64,000 nt of DNA from an uncultured Alteromonadaceae bacterium (GTDB taxonomy: Bacteria > Pseudomonadota > Gammaproteobacteria > Enterobacterales > Alteromonadaceae): assembly GCA_947501935.1 (NCBI GenBank), contig CANMXU010000002.1, positions 186,001 through 250,000 on the forward strand, read 5' to 3'. Below, in pieces: positions 8,785-18,684 of this stretch (its first letter is position 1; every line of letters starts with the position of its first letter). The notes beneath the pieces are model-generated. The model saw only the letters and a program-made list of their open reading frames with translations. It did no database searches and was not told the origin of the DNA. A program made the position numbers and the translations under genes.

Positions 8785-9990
8785 GTGAAAGCTAAACTAA
8801 CCGCACTGGTTGCCGTATCATCAGCCTTTTTATTTACTGCTTGTAATACTGAAGAGACAACCACCACAGAAAAAATTCAGCAAAACTATGTAAATATGGC
8901 TTACGCCGTTTACGGCGATTCTTTAACAACCGCTACCGTTTTAAAAACCGCTGTAGATACTTTTATTGCCGCGCCAACCGAAGCTAATTTATTAGCCGCG
9001 CGCGTGGCATATAAAGCAACTCGTGGCCCATATCAGCAATCAGAAATAATGCGTTTTGATACCAGCATTGCGCAACCTGGCAATTTAGCTGCTGACGGCG
9101 GCCCTGCTAGTGTTGACGATTGGGAAGGACAAGTTAACGCCTGGCCATTAGATGAAAACCATATTATTAGTCTGATCCAAGGTGATGAAACCATTAATAT
9201 TGACTTATTGCTTGCCCAAAATGGTGCCGACGAGCAAGAAGCCAATGTAACAACTGGCGTACACGCGATTGAATTCATGTTGTGGGGTATGGACAACAAT
9301 GGCACAGCAGCTGGCGCCGGCGAACGTCCAGCCAGTGATTTTGACACACTTGCTTGTTTAGATACTTTTTGTGAACGTCGCGGCCAATATTTAAGTGCAG
9401 CCACTAATTTATTAGTGAGTGATTTAACCATCATGGCAGCAGAATGGTCACCGGCTGCCGAAGTTACTCAAGGCACTTTAGCTTATAATTTTCTACACAG
9501 CGATTTAGCACTTGAATACATAGTTAACTCGATTAATGCCATGGCAACCGACGAACTAGCCGGCGCTCGCATGGGTTCAGGTTTAACTTTAGGCGACCCT
9601 GAAGAAGAGCATGACTGTTTCAGCGATTTAAGCCACGTTGCCATTTATCACAACTTCCAAGGGGTTAAAAACGCCTTTTACGGAAACTACGGTGATATTT
9701 CAGGTAAGTCGATTGGCGATTTAATCATGAAAAAAGATGCTGACTTATATGCCCGCATCGACACGGCTTTAACCAGTATTGAAAGCAAAATGCTATCACT
9801 TTATAACGCGGGTGAACGTGAAGTTAACCCCATTCGTTTTGACCAAATTATTGGTCAGTCATCAAGTGCTACTGAGCGCATTATTGCTGAAGCAGCCGTT
9901 GACGAATTAACCGCATTAAGTGCTGAATTTTCTGAAGTTGTTAACTTATTGCAACTTCAAACCATTGATACAGGTGGTTCTGGAGATTAA
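8785..9990 (+). CDS. Imelysin (peptidase M75) family lipoprotein
   Basis: Periplasm-facing lipoprotein of 401 aa. The signal peptide ends in lipobox FTAC (Cys20). The GxHxxE motif typical of imelysin/ICMP proteins is present as GVHAIE (about residue 158). Members (IrpA, EfeO M75-type proteins, ICMP) are tied to iron acquisition; the proposed peptidase activity is disputed. It starts 30 nt after a Fur-like box and is followed, after a terminator-like hairpin, by the DUF1111 di-haem lipoprotein, a recurrent partner. Likely role: periplasmic iron or haem handling at the inner leaflet of the outer membrane. Confidence 0.9.
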   Translation: MKAKLTALVAVSSAFLFTACNTEETTTTEKIQQNYVNMAYAVYGDSLTTATVLKTAVDTFIAAPTEANLLAARVAYKATRGPYQQSEIMRFDTSIAQPGNLAADGGPASVDDWEGQVNAWPLDENHIISLIQGDETINIDLLLAQNGADEQEANVTTGVHAIEFMLWGMDNNGTAAGAGERPASDFDTLACLDTFCERRGQYLSAATNLLVSDLTIMAAEWSPAAEVTQGTLAYNFLHSDLALEYIVNSINAMATDELAGARMGSGLTLGDPEEEHDCFSDLSHVAIYHNFQGVKNAFYGNYGDISGKSIGDLIMKKDADLYARIDTALTSIESKMLSLYNAGEREVNPIRFDQIIGQSSSATERIIAEAAVDELTALSAEFSEVVNLLQLQTIDTGGSGD

Positions 9991-10019
9991 GTTTTAGTTG
10001 CTTAACTTTCAATATTATC

Positions 10020-10046
10020 GGCACCTTGTTTCAAGGTGCCATTTTC
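10020..10046 (+). terminator. Hairpin after imelysin gene
   Basis: GGCACCTTG (10020-10028) and CAAGGTGCC (10032-10040) form a perfect 9-bp stem with a TTT loop followed by ATTTTCGTTT. It is a likely partial terminator that would set a lower level for the downstream di-haem gene. Confidence 0.7.
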
Positions 10047-10131
10047 GTTTCAATCTTCATCGATATTTTCATCCACACTGTTATCAGAACTTGCATGAAA
10101 AACTAGAATAAATAATTAGAGTGAATACATT

Positions 10132-11655
10132 ATGCGCTTATTACTACTTCTATTAACAACTGCCTTTTTAACCGCTTGCGGCGGAGGCAGCGAACCAGAA
10201 ACTGACACGCCAACTACGCCTACCGACCCAATCACCGAACCAGAAACACCAACTTCCACCGAACATTTAGCTGGTGGTGAAGCGAGCGTGATTAACAACA
10301 CCGCCGATGCCTTTTCACAACATTCAAAAACCATGAGCGATGTTGAGCGCATTCAACAGTTTGAACTAGGTGACGACTTTTTCACCAATCCTTGGGTAGC
10401 AGGCAGTGCCAGCACTTCTTCCCGTGACGGTTTAGGCGGATTATTAAATAACAACGCCTGCCAAGACTGCCATATTCGAGACGGTCGTGGCCATGCTCCT
10501 GATGCTGGTAGTGACGACTTTGGTAGTATTTTATTTCGCGCTGCTAAATCTAACATAACCACTGAACAAGCTTATGATATGTCACAATCGCTAATGGCGA
10601 ACGTAGGTGATTCAAGTGTCGGCGGCCAACTGCAACAAACAGCTATTGCCGATGTTATGCCTGAAGTTGATTTAGCTGTTACTTACACCACTTCAACCGT
10701 AAGTTTCGCTGATGGTTATCAAGTTGAACTACGTAAACCAACGTGGCAATTAACCAGCAAAGCCGCTGCACAAGGTTATGACTTTGACGCTGACACTATT
10801 TTTTCAGCCCGCGTTTCTCCGGGAATGATCGGCTTAGGTTTATTAGCCTTAGTTAGTGAACAAGATATTATTGCCAATGAAGATATTAGCGATAGTGATA
10901 ATAACGGCATTTCCGGCAAAGCTAATCGTGTGTGGAGTATTGCAAAACAAAATGTTGAATTAGGTCGTTTTGGCTGGAAAGCAGGTCAGCCTAGCCTTAT
11001 CGAACAAACCGCCGGCGCTTTTGTTAACGACATGGGTTTAACCAACCGTTTTCATCAACAAGAGTCGTGTTTAGCGCATCAAGTCGATTGTATCGCTGCG
11101 CCAAACGGAAATGGCGACAGCATTAATGACTATAACTATGAAGTGTCTGACACCATTTTAGACGCAATTGGTTTTTATGCCGAGCATTTAGCGGTGCCGC
11201 AACGACGAAATGCTTATGACGATGACGTAAAACGCGGCAAAGATATTTTCATTAACGCTGGTTGCCAAGGCTGTCATAGTGTTTCTTACACAACAGAACA
11301 AAGCAGTGAACATCCTGAGCTTTCCGAGCAAAAAATATACCCTTATACCGACATGTTATTACACGATATGGGTGAAGCACTAGCAGACTTTACTTTGAAT
11401 GGACAAGCCGCAAGTGGCGATATTGCTTATGAATTTTTAGCCACCACTCGTGAATGGCGTACACCACCACTTTGGGGGATAGGATTAGCACAAACCGTTG
11501 ACCCCGAAGCGAACTTTTTACATGACGGCCGGGCCCGTACTATTTTAGAAGCGGTATTGTGGCATGGCGGCGAAGCACAAGCAGCGAAAGAAGCAGTGCT
11601 GAAGCTGAACAGTTCAGAGCGTGCCGATTTATTAGCGTTTTTATCTGATTTGTAA
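10132..11655 (+). CDS. Di-haem oxidoreductase-like lipoprotein (DUF1111, thiol-oxidoreductase-like)
   Basis: Lipoprotein of 507 aa (lipobox LTAC, Cys16) followed by a Thr/Pro/Glu-rich linker to about residue 45. Two c-type haem motifs are seen: CQDCH (about 110) and CQGCH (about 378). The C-terminal signature FLHDGRARTILEAVLWHGGE is characteristic of the MauG/CcpA-related DUF1111 family. The family is periplasmic and associated with imelysin genes; in the iron context it may act as a ferric reductase or oxidase, but the reaction is not established. It ends at a strong terminator. Confidence 0.88.
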   Translation: MRLLLLLLTTAFLTACGGGSEPETDTPTTPTDPITEPETPTSTEHLAGGEASVINNTADAFSQHSKTMSDVERIQQFELGDDFFTNPWVAGSASTSSRDGLGGLLNNNACQDCHIRDGRGHAPDAGSDDFGSILFRAAKSNITTEQAYDMSQSLMANVGDSSVGGQLQQTAIADVMPEVDLAVTYTTSTVSFADGYQVELRKPTWQLTSKAAAQGYDFDADTIFSARVSPGMIGLGLLALVSEQDIIANEDISDSDNNGISGKANRVWSIAKQNVELGRFGWKAGQPSLIEQTAGAFVNDMGLTNRFHQQESCLAHQVDCIAAPNGNGDSINDYNYEVSDTILDAIGFYAEHLAVPQRRNAYDDDVKRGKDIFINAGCQGCHSVSYTTEQSSEHPELSEQKIYPYTDMLLHDMGEALADFTLNGQAASGDIAYEFLATTREWRTPPLWGIGLAQTVDPEANFLHDGRARTILEAVLWHGGEAQAAKEAVLKLNSSERADLLAFLSDL

Positions 11656-11687
11656 AATTAGATAACCATACATAGCAGTTACCCTTT

Positions 11688-11729
11688 ACCTTCAACTTTC
11701 AGTAATAACTAAGAGTTGAAGGTTTTTTT
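11688..11729 (+). terminator. Terminator after DUF1111 gene
   Basis: ACCTTCAACT (11688-11697) pairs with AGTTGAAGGT (11714-11723), followed by a run of seven T. Perfect 10-bp stem with a 16-nt loop; ends the imelysin/di-haem transcript. Confidence 0.88.
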
Positions 11730-11775
11730 ATCTTAACTTTCAAAAAATAACAAAGCTGGGTGAAACAGGATAAGG

Positions 11776-12903
11776 TTAGCTCGCTTTATTAAGTTTAATC
11801 TTGCGCTGGCAACGACGTTTATACCATAACCAAAAACCGGTAATAGCTAGTAATAACGGCGCAATGCCAAACAAAGCCCAAATAATTTTGATCGGTAAAC
11901 CAGCAAAATTACCAAAATGTAAATGACGAAAACTGTCTAAAATCAAATAGCCTATTCCAGCTTCTCGCGCATCAACACTGGCTAAAGCTGCACCACTGTT
12001 TTTATCAAAAGCACTATAACTAGCGTATTGGCTGGTTAGTATATTGGTATCAGGTACTTTTCCGTACCAAACAAAAGGAAGTTCGGGTTCATAAGGAAAA
12101 GTCATATAACTAATTTTCAAACCATCAATACTTGCTAAGCTCGACGCTACTTGAGCATCAAGCGACAGCTCTGAGTTATATAGTGGTCGGTCAATAACAA
12201 ACTCGTGATGGGAGTCTGGTTCCGTTAGTTCGTGATTAAGCTCAACCACATTAAAGTAACCACCGGTAAACCCTAAAATCAGTAACAATGGCGATGCTAA
12301 TACGCCAACGCACTTATGAGTATCACTAAATACCACCATAAGCTGAGAGCGCCAGCGCACGGTGAAGAGTTTACGCCAAAATTTGCGATAAATAACTAAA
12401 CCGCTGATACCTAAAAAGAGTAAACATAAGGCATAAACCAGTCCTAACCATACGCCTGTAGTGGCAGGTAACAGCTGAGTGTCTTTGAGTAATAAAGTAT
12501 AATGAAGCACCACTAGCCAATCTAAAAAGTAGTGGTCTTCAAAAGGTACTGGAGTTGATAAAATTTCACCGGTAAAAGGGTTTAAATGCATTTTGTACCA
12601 GTCAAAGCTGTTGTTTTTAATTAAATAAACTCGGTCTGCCTCTATCACCTCTTGTTGTTCGATATTGCCGAATATTTCCCAAGCGCCTAAATGATAGTCA
12701 GGAAAAGCTTCAGACATATTTTTAGCCAATTGATCATAAGATTGTCGTTCTCCCTGATTCATCACTACATGTTGTTCTGGCATTAACCAAGTATTGATCT
12801 CGCTTTTGAACACCAAAATACTGCCAGTGATACAAATAACCAATAAAGGCAGCATCGCAAAAAGTGCCGTATAACTGTGAAGTTTAAAAAGTTTTTTTCT
12901 CAT
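11776..12903 (-). CDS. PepSY-associated TM helix (iron-regulated membrane) protein
   Basis: Inner-membrane protein of the PepSY_TM/PiuB family with four main helices: about residues 9-31, 140-165, 190-212 and 335-358. The opening RKKLFKLHSYTALFAMLPL carries the H-containing first-helix motif that begins the family. Start chosen at the ATG giving MRKKLF: GAGAAG lies 9 nt upstream, whereas an ATG three codons earlier directly abuts it. These proteins accompany siderophore receptors and are thought to reduce or transfer iron at the inner membrane. It lies downstream of the TonB receptor across a terminator-like hairpin and is probably transcribed by read-through. Confidence 0.88.
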   Translation of the reverse strand: MRKKLFKLHSYTALFAMLPLLVICITGSILVFKSEINTWLMPEQHVVMNQGERQSYDQLAKNMSEAFPDYHLGAWEIFGNIEQQEVIEADRVYLIKNNSFDWYKMHLNPFTGEILSTPVPFEDHYFLDWLVVLHYTLLLKDTQLLPATTGVWLGLVYALCLLFLGISGLVIYRKFWRKLFTVRWRSQLMVVFSDTHKCVGVLASPLLLILGFTGGYFNVVELNHELTEPDSHHEFVIDRPLYNSELSLDAQVASSLASIDGLKISYMTFPYEPELPFVWYGKVPDTNILTSQYASYSAFDKNSGAALASVDAREAGIGYLILDSFRHLHFGNFAGLPIKIIWALFGIAPLLLAITGFWLWYKRRCQRKIKLNKAS

Positions 12904-12923
12904 GAATAACATCTTCTCAAATG

Positions 12924-12948
12924 AAAAAGCACCTCATTTAGAGGTGCT
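12924..12948 (-). terminator. Hairpin between TonB receptor and PepSY gene
   Basis: On the minus strand AGCACCTC pairs with GAGGTGCT around a 5-nt loop and is followed by TTTTT. It lies 36 nt after the receptor stop and 20 nt before the PepSY start, so it is likely an attenuating terminator that lowers PepSY expression relative to the abundant receptor. Confidence 0.8.
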
Positions 12949-12983
12949 ATTACTAACAATATTAATAGGCGTTTTTTGGGAAG

Positions 12984-15146
12984 TTAAAAGCTCACTTTCA
13001 AGCCAGCTTCAACCATGCGTTCAGCGCCCATCCAGCAATTATTGCCATCATAACAAGCACTGGTATATTGCTTGTCGGTTAGGTTACTCACACTAAAGGT
13101 AATTTGAGTTTCTTCGCCTAATGCGTATTTTTCTGGTAATTCATAACTGGCCACCAAATCAACAAGGGTATAGCTAGGTACGGTATCGGTATTATATTTA
13201 TCTAACTGACTTTCCCCGACATAACGCAAACCACCGCCAAGCATTAGTCCTTCTATTAAGTTTTCAGGATAGTAATTAAGCCATGCTGAAGCCATATTTT
13301 CAGCAACCCACACCGGTGTTTTACCAACAACTTCAGGGTCAAGTTCATCTTCAGTTATGGTCATATCTAACTTGGTTAAATTGGCAATAAAATGAAGGTT
13401 GTCGGTTAGCTGTATATTAGCTTCCATTTCAAAACCTTTAGACTCAACTTCGCCAGTTTGGGTTTGTACCGACCAGTCAGGTGTATTAACCACAACATTC
13501 TCTTTGGTTAAAATAAAGTATGCTGTGGAAAGGCTAATGCTACCATCAGCACTTTGATATTTTATACCTGCTTCAAACTGCTCAGCTGTAGTGGGTACAA
13601 ACGCTTCACCTGTTACACCATCAATACCCGTGACCGGTTCAAAAGAATCGGCATAGCTTAAATAAGGACGAATACCATTTTTGAAAGTGTACATAGCAGC
13701 TAACCGACCACTAAATTCACTTTGGTCTATTTCAGCGACAGAGCCATATTCAATTCCGCCGTAGCTATTGTCGACATCATCACGACTTTGAAATTGGTCG
13801 TAACGACCATTTAATAGCAAGGTCCAGTCAGCCCAAGTGATTTCATCTTGGATATAAAAGCCTTTTTGCTCAATATCAATAAGGTGGTATTCAGTATAAA
13901 AACCGATGGGTAAAGTTTTAGGGTTAATTTGGTAATAATCTGGATTTGAAAGGTCGATTGTTGGCGTATCGGTACCTAACGTATCGCCATAAGCAACGGT
14001 GGAGTCAGACTTTTGATAATCAAAACCAAAGAGTAAATTATGCTTGCTCTCGCCTAGCGATATGGTTCCGATAACCTGATTGTCGATAGTAAAACCGTCT
14101 ATTTCTTCATCGGTTTCATAGGCTGAACGAATTAATGTTGTTTGATCGTCAGCTAAGCCATAGTTATACATATTGCGCTGTAAAGCTTTAGCGTCGGTAT
14201 AACGGAAATTTTGATAAAATGACCAAGTATCATTAAGACTATGATTTAACTTATAACCTAGCATTAAGGTTTCACGTTCAAACATGTTCCAGTTGGCATC
14301 GCCAGCATAGGCATTGGCGTCTAATTTTCCATAAGGGGCTTCATATACAGTACCTACTGACGGTAAAGGCGTAGATGGCACCATTTGTGGATCATTTTGA
14401 TAATACATTGATAATGTTAGATGGGTATCATCACTAACTTGCCAACCTAAAGATGGTGCAAAAACATAACGTTCTGTTTCAGTGGTTTCTTGTTGACCGT
14501 CACGTTTTTTACCTAACATAATTACACGATAATCAACGTTGTCACTTAGCTGACCGCTAGAATCGATGCCCAGCTCAACTAAACCTAAATTACCCGAAGC
14601 TATGTTCACCTCAGTTTTTTCTTCCGTTTGTGGCGCTTTGGCCACTTGGTTAACCATACCACCTGGCGGTACTAAACCGTAAAGTGAAGAGGCAGGTCCT
14701 TTTAATACTTCTATCGACTCGGTTGCATAAAAATCAACTTGAGGAAATAAATTCCAAGCATTGTTACTAAGTAACGGCATGCCATCATAAAAGCTTTGGT
14801 AAGTATCAAAACCGCGAATATTATATTGATCAAAAATGGTAATAGTAGATCGGCTTTCTGAGGTTATTCCAGAAACATAACGCAGCGCTTTGGCAACTGA
14901 GTCAACCTGACGGAAATCTAATAGCTCTTGATCAATAACCGTTAAACTTGCTGGTGTGTCTATCGCTTTAAGTGAAGACTTAGTGGCGGTACTACGGTAA
15001 ATTTTATTACTGTTTACCTCAATATGCTCAATGGTTTCTTCGGCAGCATTAACCTGCCCTGCATATGCAGATAACGACAAGCCAACCGCAAGACATACAC
15101 TAGACTTCAAAAAAGTATTTTTAAGATTTAAACGAGCTTTAAACAC
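12984..15146 (-). CDS. TonB-dependent siderophore receptor
   Basis: Outer-membrane receptor of 720 aa. The signal peptide ends at about AYAGQVNAA (residue 34). It is followed by a plug domain (about 55-160, with IDTPASLTVIDQELLDFRQ and LKGPASSLYGLVPPGG) and a 22-strand barrel ending in aromatic-terminal KVSF. The plug signature is that of hydroxamate/ferrichrome-type siderophore receptors (FhuA/FoxA/FpvA class). A TonB box-like IEHIEV follows the signal peptide. The start is GTG with GAGG 5 nt upstream. A near-perfect Fur box lies 17-41 nt upstream. Neighbouring PepSY and imelysin genes support an iron role. The ligand cannot be named. Confidence 0.93.
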   Translation of the reverse strand: MFKARLNLKNTFLKSSVCLAVGLSLSAYAGQVNAAEETIEHIEVNSNKIYRSTATKSSLKAIDTPASLTVIDQELLDFRQVDSVAKALRYVSGITSESRSTITIFDQYNIRGFDTYQSFYDGMPLLSNNAWNLFPQVDFYATESIEVLKGPASSLYGLVPPGGMVNQVAKAPQTEEKTEVNIASGNLGLVELGIDSSGQLSDNVDYRVIMLGKKRDGQQETTETERYVFAPSLGWQVSDDTHLTLSMYYQNDPQMVPSTPLPSVGTVYEAPYGKLDANAYAGDANWNMFERETLMLGYKLNHSLNDTWSFYQNFRYTDAKALQRNMYNYGLADDQTTLIRSAYETDEEIDGFTIDNQVIGTISLGESKHNLLFGFDYQKSDSTVAYGDTLGTDTPTIDLSNPDYYQINPKTLPIGFYTEYHLIDIEQKGFYIQDEITWADWTLLLNGRYDQFQSRDDVDNSYGGIEYGSVAEIDQSEFSGRLAAMYTFKNGIRPYLSYADSFEPVTGIDGVTGEAFVPTTAEQFEAGIKYQSADGSISLSTAYFILTKENVVVNTPDWSVQTQTGEVESKGFEMEANIQLTDNLHFIANLTKLDMTITEDELDPEVVGKTPVWVAENMASAWLNYYPENLIEGLMLGGGLRYVGESQLDKYNTDTVPSYTLVDLVASYELPEKYALGEETQITFSVSNLTDKQYTSACYDGNNCWMGAERMVEAGLKVSF

Positions 15147-15162
15147 AACAACCTCACAATGG

Positions 15163-15187
15163 AATGATAATGCGAATGATTATCATT
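15163..15187. promoter_or_regulatory. Fur box of TonB receptor gene
   Basis: AATGATAAT (15163-15171) and ATTATCATT (15179-15187) form a perfect 9-bp inverted repeat with spacer GCGAATG. It matches overlapping 7-1-7 Fur motifs. Position just upstream of the GTG start puts it over the promoter or leader, so repression by Fur-Fe(II) is expected. Confidence 0.88.
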
Positions 15188-15499
15188 TAATTTACGAGGT
15201 ATTACAACATAATTGTTAAGTTATGATTATTTTATTGATGTAGAGCAAGCTTGGTTGCTTGTAGTGATAATGAGAGGAAGAATAACGGCTACGACGATAA
15301 CTTAGTTACAGCAGTTATACTGTAATGCTTTGTTACAGTAGCTAGCGACGCGTAGTAAATAATAACCACACCTATTATTGCAGTTTTTAAAGTAACAGTT
15401 TTCGATGATAGAAATGTCCGTTATCAACAAGCACAACGTTCTAAGCCTAAGCAAACCTTATTATAAATAGCTGTTGAGTTAATTTTAAGCTGTGCATTT
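15188..15499. other. Intergenic region, receptor promoter to MCP end
   Basis: About 310 bp without a convincing gene. It contains a small inverted pair TTACAG/CTGTAA near 15306-15325 and a second GTTACAG nearby. There is no clear terminator for the MCP gene and no RNA gene that I recognise. Confidence 0.5.
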
Positions 15500-17380
15500 T
15501 TATACGGTAAACTTGGCAAGTAACGCTTGTTGTTGGTTCACTTCATCCACTAAGGTTTCATTAGTTTGAAATTGCTCTTTTGAGAAGTCGCTAACCTGAA
15601 CACTAATATCATTTATGTGGTTGGTATTTTTATTAATTTCTTCAATAACGACACTTTGCTCTTCAATTGCCGCTGCAATTTGAATATTTCTATCCATAAT
15701 TTCAGTCACTGAATTTGAGATATCTTTCAACATTTCATTTGCTAACAAGGTGTCTTCAACACAACTACTGGCTTTAGTCATGCTCTCGTTCATCGAAGTT
15801 TGTACCTGAGCAGATGAGTTTTGAATTTGCTCAATCATCGCCCTTATTTCAGTAGTCGATTCTTGTGTACGAGAAGCTAAAGTACGCACTTCATCTGCAA
15901 CCACAGCAAAGCCTCGACCTTGCTCGCCTGCTCGGGCAGCTTCAATGGCAGCATTTAACGCAAGTAAATTGGTTTGCTCTGCTACGCCATTAATAACCGA
16001 TAAAACCTGTTCAATATTTTCACTGTATTGGGCTAGTTCGTCGCTGAGCTTTTGAGAAGCAGCAATATTATTTGATAACTCAGTAACTTCATCACTTGTG
16101 CGAGTAAAAACACCTTGCCCTTCTAAAGTTTTGTCATTAACAGATGTAATTGAACTAGCGGCTTCTTGGGCGCTTGAAGCAATTTCATTAGACGTGGCAC
16201 TCATTTCATTCATCGCCGTAGCTAAACTTTCCACCAAGGTAGTTTGATTAGACAACTCATGGCTAGAGTCGGTAGAAAGTTGCTTTGAATTATCACTGTT
16301 TTCAACCACGCGCGTCGCTTTTTCTTTAATGTCGATCACTAACTGCTGTAACGAACTGAGAAATTCATTAAAGATTTTTGCCACCGCGCCACACTCATCT
16401 TCATTTTGAATTTTGAGTCGCTTGGTTAAATCGCCCTGTCCTGAAGCGATATCAGCAATGGCGCTTTCTAATTCGTTAAGAGGTAATAATAAATGTTTCG
16501 CTAACTTGCGCAGAATGAAAATACATAAAGCAATACTGAAAATAGCAAACAGTGCCGTTCTTACTGAAAGATCTGCCAGTGATTGATAGACTTTACCTTT
16601 ATCTAACAACACCGCTAAATACCAATCCATACCGGCAGCTTTTTCTAAAGGGTAAAAATATACTAGTTTGTCGATGCCGTCATGCTCAAAAGTAATGATG
16701 CTATTAGTTTTATCTGGTGATTGTTGATAAATAGCTTGGCTGGTTTTACCGTTAAAATTACTATTGGGATGAGTAATAATATTACCGCTTCGATCAACTA
16801 TAAATGCCAAACCGGTATTATTAAAGTTGATGGTATTCACACTTTTAGCGATGCTGTCTAAGCTTAAATCGCCACCGATAACACCTTTAAATTGACCGTT
16901 ATCTTCAATGGGTGCAATAACTGAAAGTACTAATTCTTTTGATGCCGCATCAATGTAAGGCGCGGTAAAAGCTACTTGATTACTTTGTTGAGCAAGTTTA
17001 TACCAAGGGCGTTCTCTAAAATCGATATTGTCTGGGTTAACTCTGTTTGGATCATTCGAACGTAAAATAGACTCTGTTGCCAAGGTACCAAACATCAATA
17101 AAAAGTCTTTTTGAAACACCGGCAAAGCTAAACTTTGCTGAAACAATTCGTTGGAAAAGTCACTTTCTATCGCACTTTTAGCAACCGCAATTTGCGCACT
17201 TTTCCCAGAAAGCCAATTACTAATGCCCTGCCCTAATAATGACGCATTGTCTTGTACGTAAGCTTGAGTTTTTTCTTCTAAAGTCGTTTCGACCAGCCAA
17301 TAGGTAGAAAAAGAAAGTAATGAAATAACAATTAAAATAACCAAACCGGAAGCTATAGAAAATTTTGTTCTAATATTCAT
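15500..17380 (-). CDS. Methyl-accepting chemotaxis protein with dCache sensor
   Basis: Inner-membrane chemoreceptor of 626 aa. TM1 is at about 7-30. A periplasmic dCache_1 domain spans about 35-270, with the family signature [10 protein letters not shown] and [17 protein letters not shown]2 lies at about 275-297, a HAMP domain at 300-350 and the cytoplasmic signalling domain at 370-626. The hairpin tip contains the conserved [20 protein letters not shown]. Start set at the ATG giving MNIRTKFS (GGAA 7 nt upstream); an upstream in-frame TTG is unlikely. The ligand is unknown; dCache domains commonly bind amino acids or other small organic compounds. Confidence 0.94.
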   Translation of the reverse strand: MNIRTKFSIASGLVILIVISLLSFSTYWLVETTLEEKTQAYVQDNASLLGQGISNWLSGKSAQIAVAKSAIESDFSNELFQQSLALPVFQKDFLLMFGTLATESILRSNDPNRVNPDNIDFRERPWYKLAQQSNQVAFTAPYIDAASKELVLSVIAPIEDNGQFKGVIGGDLSLDSIAKSVNTINFNNTGLAFIVDRSGNIITHPNSNFNGKTSQAIYQQSPDKTNSIITFEHDGIDKLVYFYPLEKAAGMDWYLAVLLDKGKVYQSLADLSVRTALFAIFSIALCIFILRKLAKHLLLPLNELESAIADIASGQGDLTKRLKIQNEDECGAVAKIFNEFLSSLQQLVIDIKEKATRVVENSDNSKQLSTDSSHELSNQTTLVESLATAMNEMSATSNEIASSAQEAASSITSVNDKTLEGQGVFTRTSDEVTELSNNIAASQKLSDELAQYSENIEQVLSVINGVAEQTNLLALNAAIEAARAGEQGRGFAVVADEVRTLASRTQESTTEIRAMIEQIQNSSAQVQTSMNESMTKASSCVEDTLLANEMLKDISNSVTEIMDRNIQIAAAIEEQSVVIEEINKNTNHINDISVQVSDFSKEQFQTNETLVDEVNQQQALLAKFTV

Positions 17381-17473
17381 AATAAATTCCAACGGATAAA
17401 AGTGACGGTATATTTCTTTAAATTAAATATAGTCTACACTTTTTAAATTCGTTGATTTTTTAGTGATGTCGCC

Positions 17474-18658
17474 ATGCCTAGCTGCAAAATTACTTTATCA
17501 TTTTTCATTTGTTTTTCTCTCTGCAGTACAGCAAGTTTTGCCGATAACGCAACAGCAAAAAGTTTGGCTGAATTAAAAAAACAAGTAGAAATACTGAGAA
17601 AACGTATTGAGCAGTTAGAAAAAGAACAAATAGCCAACACTGCTAACCATAAATCCCCTTCAAAGCAAATCAAATCAAGTAGTGCTCAATCAAGTACATC
17701 GCTAGCTAAAATAGCTACAAAAAATATTGATACTAAGAAAAACAGTAGCGCTAAAGTTTATGCCACTTTAAGACCGACTTTTGGCTATATTGATGAGCAA
17801 AATATCAGCCAATGGGATGTAAGAGATGCACTTTCACATGCTGGTTTTAAGTTTACCAATGAATTCAAACCTGGTTGGACAGCTGAAGCGCAAGGTGAAT
17901 GGGGTGTAGATTTATCAAATAATGGTGATTTTGGTAAAACTCGGCGCGCTTATGTTGCCTTAGACAGTCCTTATGGCCGTGTTGGCATTGGCAAACAACG
18001 ACCACCACAATATTTGTTAATTGCTGAATACGTAGATATTTTTGATCATGGTAATAGCCCTTTCGCTTATGATCCGCAAAGTATTTTTTTCGTCAATAAT
18101 TTAGTCACTTATAAGTTTAAATTCGATAATTTCACATGGTTAGCAGCGGCACAATTTGACGGCGCTAATGGCGATGATAACAGTGACTTGGTAAATTTAG
18201 GTTTAAGTTTTGACCAAAACTCTTTTCATGCTGCGATTACTTATCTTACTGAAGATCAAATACTTAATGGCGTAAAAACCGGTGAAGATGATGTAATTGC
18301 CGCAGCTCTTGCTTATAACTTAACCACTGACTGGTATTTAGCCGCAGGATATCAGCAACGTGATTATCGTGACGATGTTAACTTACTTAACAGAACTGGC
18401 CACACTATTGATTTATCTAGCGCATATCAGTTGTCAAAAATGTTTCGATTAAAGCTAGGATATTTTGATTTTGACGACGGCCACCATGCATCTTTAAGTC
18501 AAAACTTTAACGGCTACAATACCACCTTAGAATGGTTACCTGCGCCGTTACTTCGCTTTCATATTGAATACCTAAAACGTGATTTTGATTACTTACCCGA
18601 CTTTTCATCTTGGTCTGTTGGCTTTAGATATGACTTTTCAAAACAGTGGCGTTTTTAG
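17474..18658 (+). CDS. Outer-membrane porin (Gram-negative porin type) with coiled-coil N-terminus
   Basis: 394 aa. The signal peptide ends near TASFA-DN (residue 24). A predicted coiled coil, LAELKKQVEILRKRIEQLEK (about 30-50), follows, then a Ser/Lys-rich linker. A beta-barrel begins near residue 93 (VYATLRPTFGYID). The phrase RRAYVALDSPYGRVGIGKQ is typical of the Porin_4/OmpC-like barrel, and it ends in an aromatic residue (QWRF), as outer-membrane barrels do. The coiled-coil-plus-barrel layout is common for marine gammaproteobacterial porins that may anchor to peptidoglycan. No obvious RBS precedes the chosen ATG. Confidence 0.82.
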   Translation: MPSCKITLSFFICFSLCSTASFADNATAKSLAELKKQVEILRKRIEQLEKEQIANTANHKSPSKQIKSSSAQSSTSLAKIATKNIDTKKNSSAKVYATLRPTFGYIDEQNISQWDVRDALSHAGFKFTNEFKPGWTAEAQGEWGVDLSNNGDFGKTRRAYVALDSPYGRVGIGKQRPPQYLLIAEYVDIFDHGNSPFAYDPQSIFFVNNLVTYKFKFDNFTWLAAAQFDGANGDDNSDLVNLGLSFDQNSFHAAITYLTEDQILNGVKTGEDDVIAAALAYNLTTDWYLAAGYQQRDYRDDVNLLNRTGHTIDLSSAYQLSKMFRLKLGYFDFDDGHHASLSQNFNGYNTTLEWLPAPLLRFHIEYLKRDFDYLPDFSSWSVGFRYDFSKQWRF

Positions 18659-18684
18659 TCACTTAATTGAATAAGGTTGCTGAC

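Noticed and set aside
9033..9434. 133-codon minus-strand ORF opposite the imelysin gene
   Set aside because: Antisense shadow of a strongly supported gene; no RBS and low-complexity translation.
15290..15345. TTACAG/CTGTAA repeats as an operator or RNA
   Set aside because: Stems are short and irregular; no supporting promoter or conserved motif.
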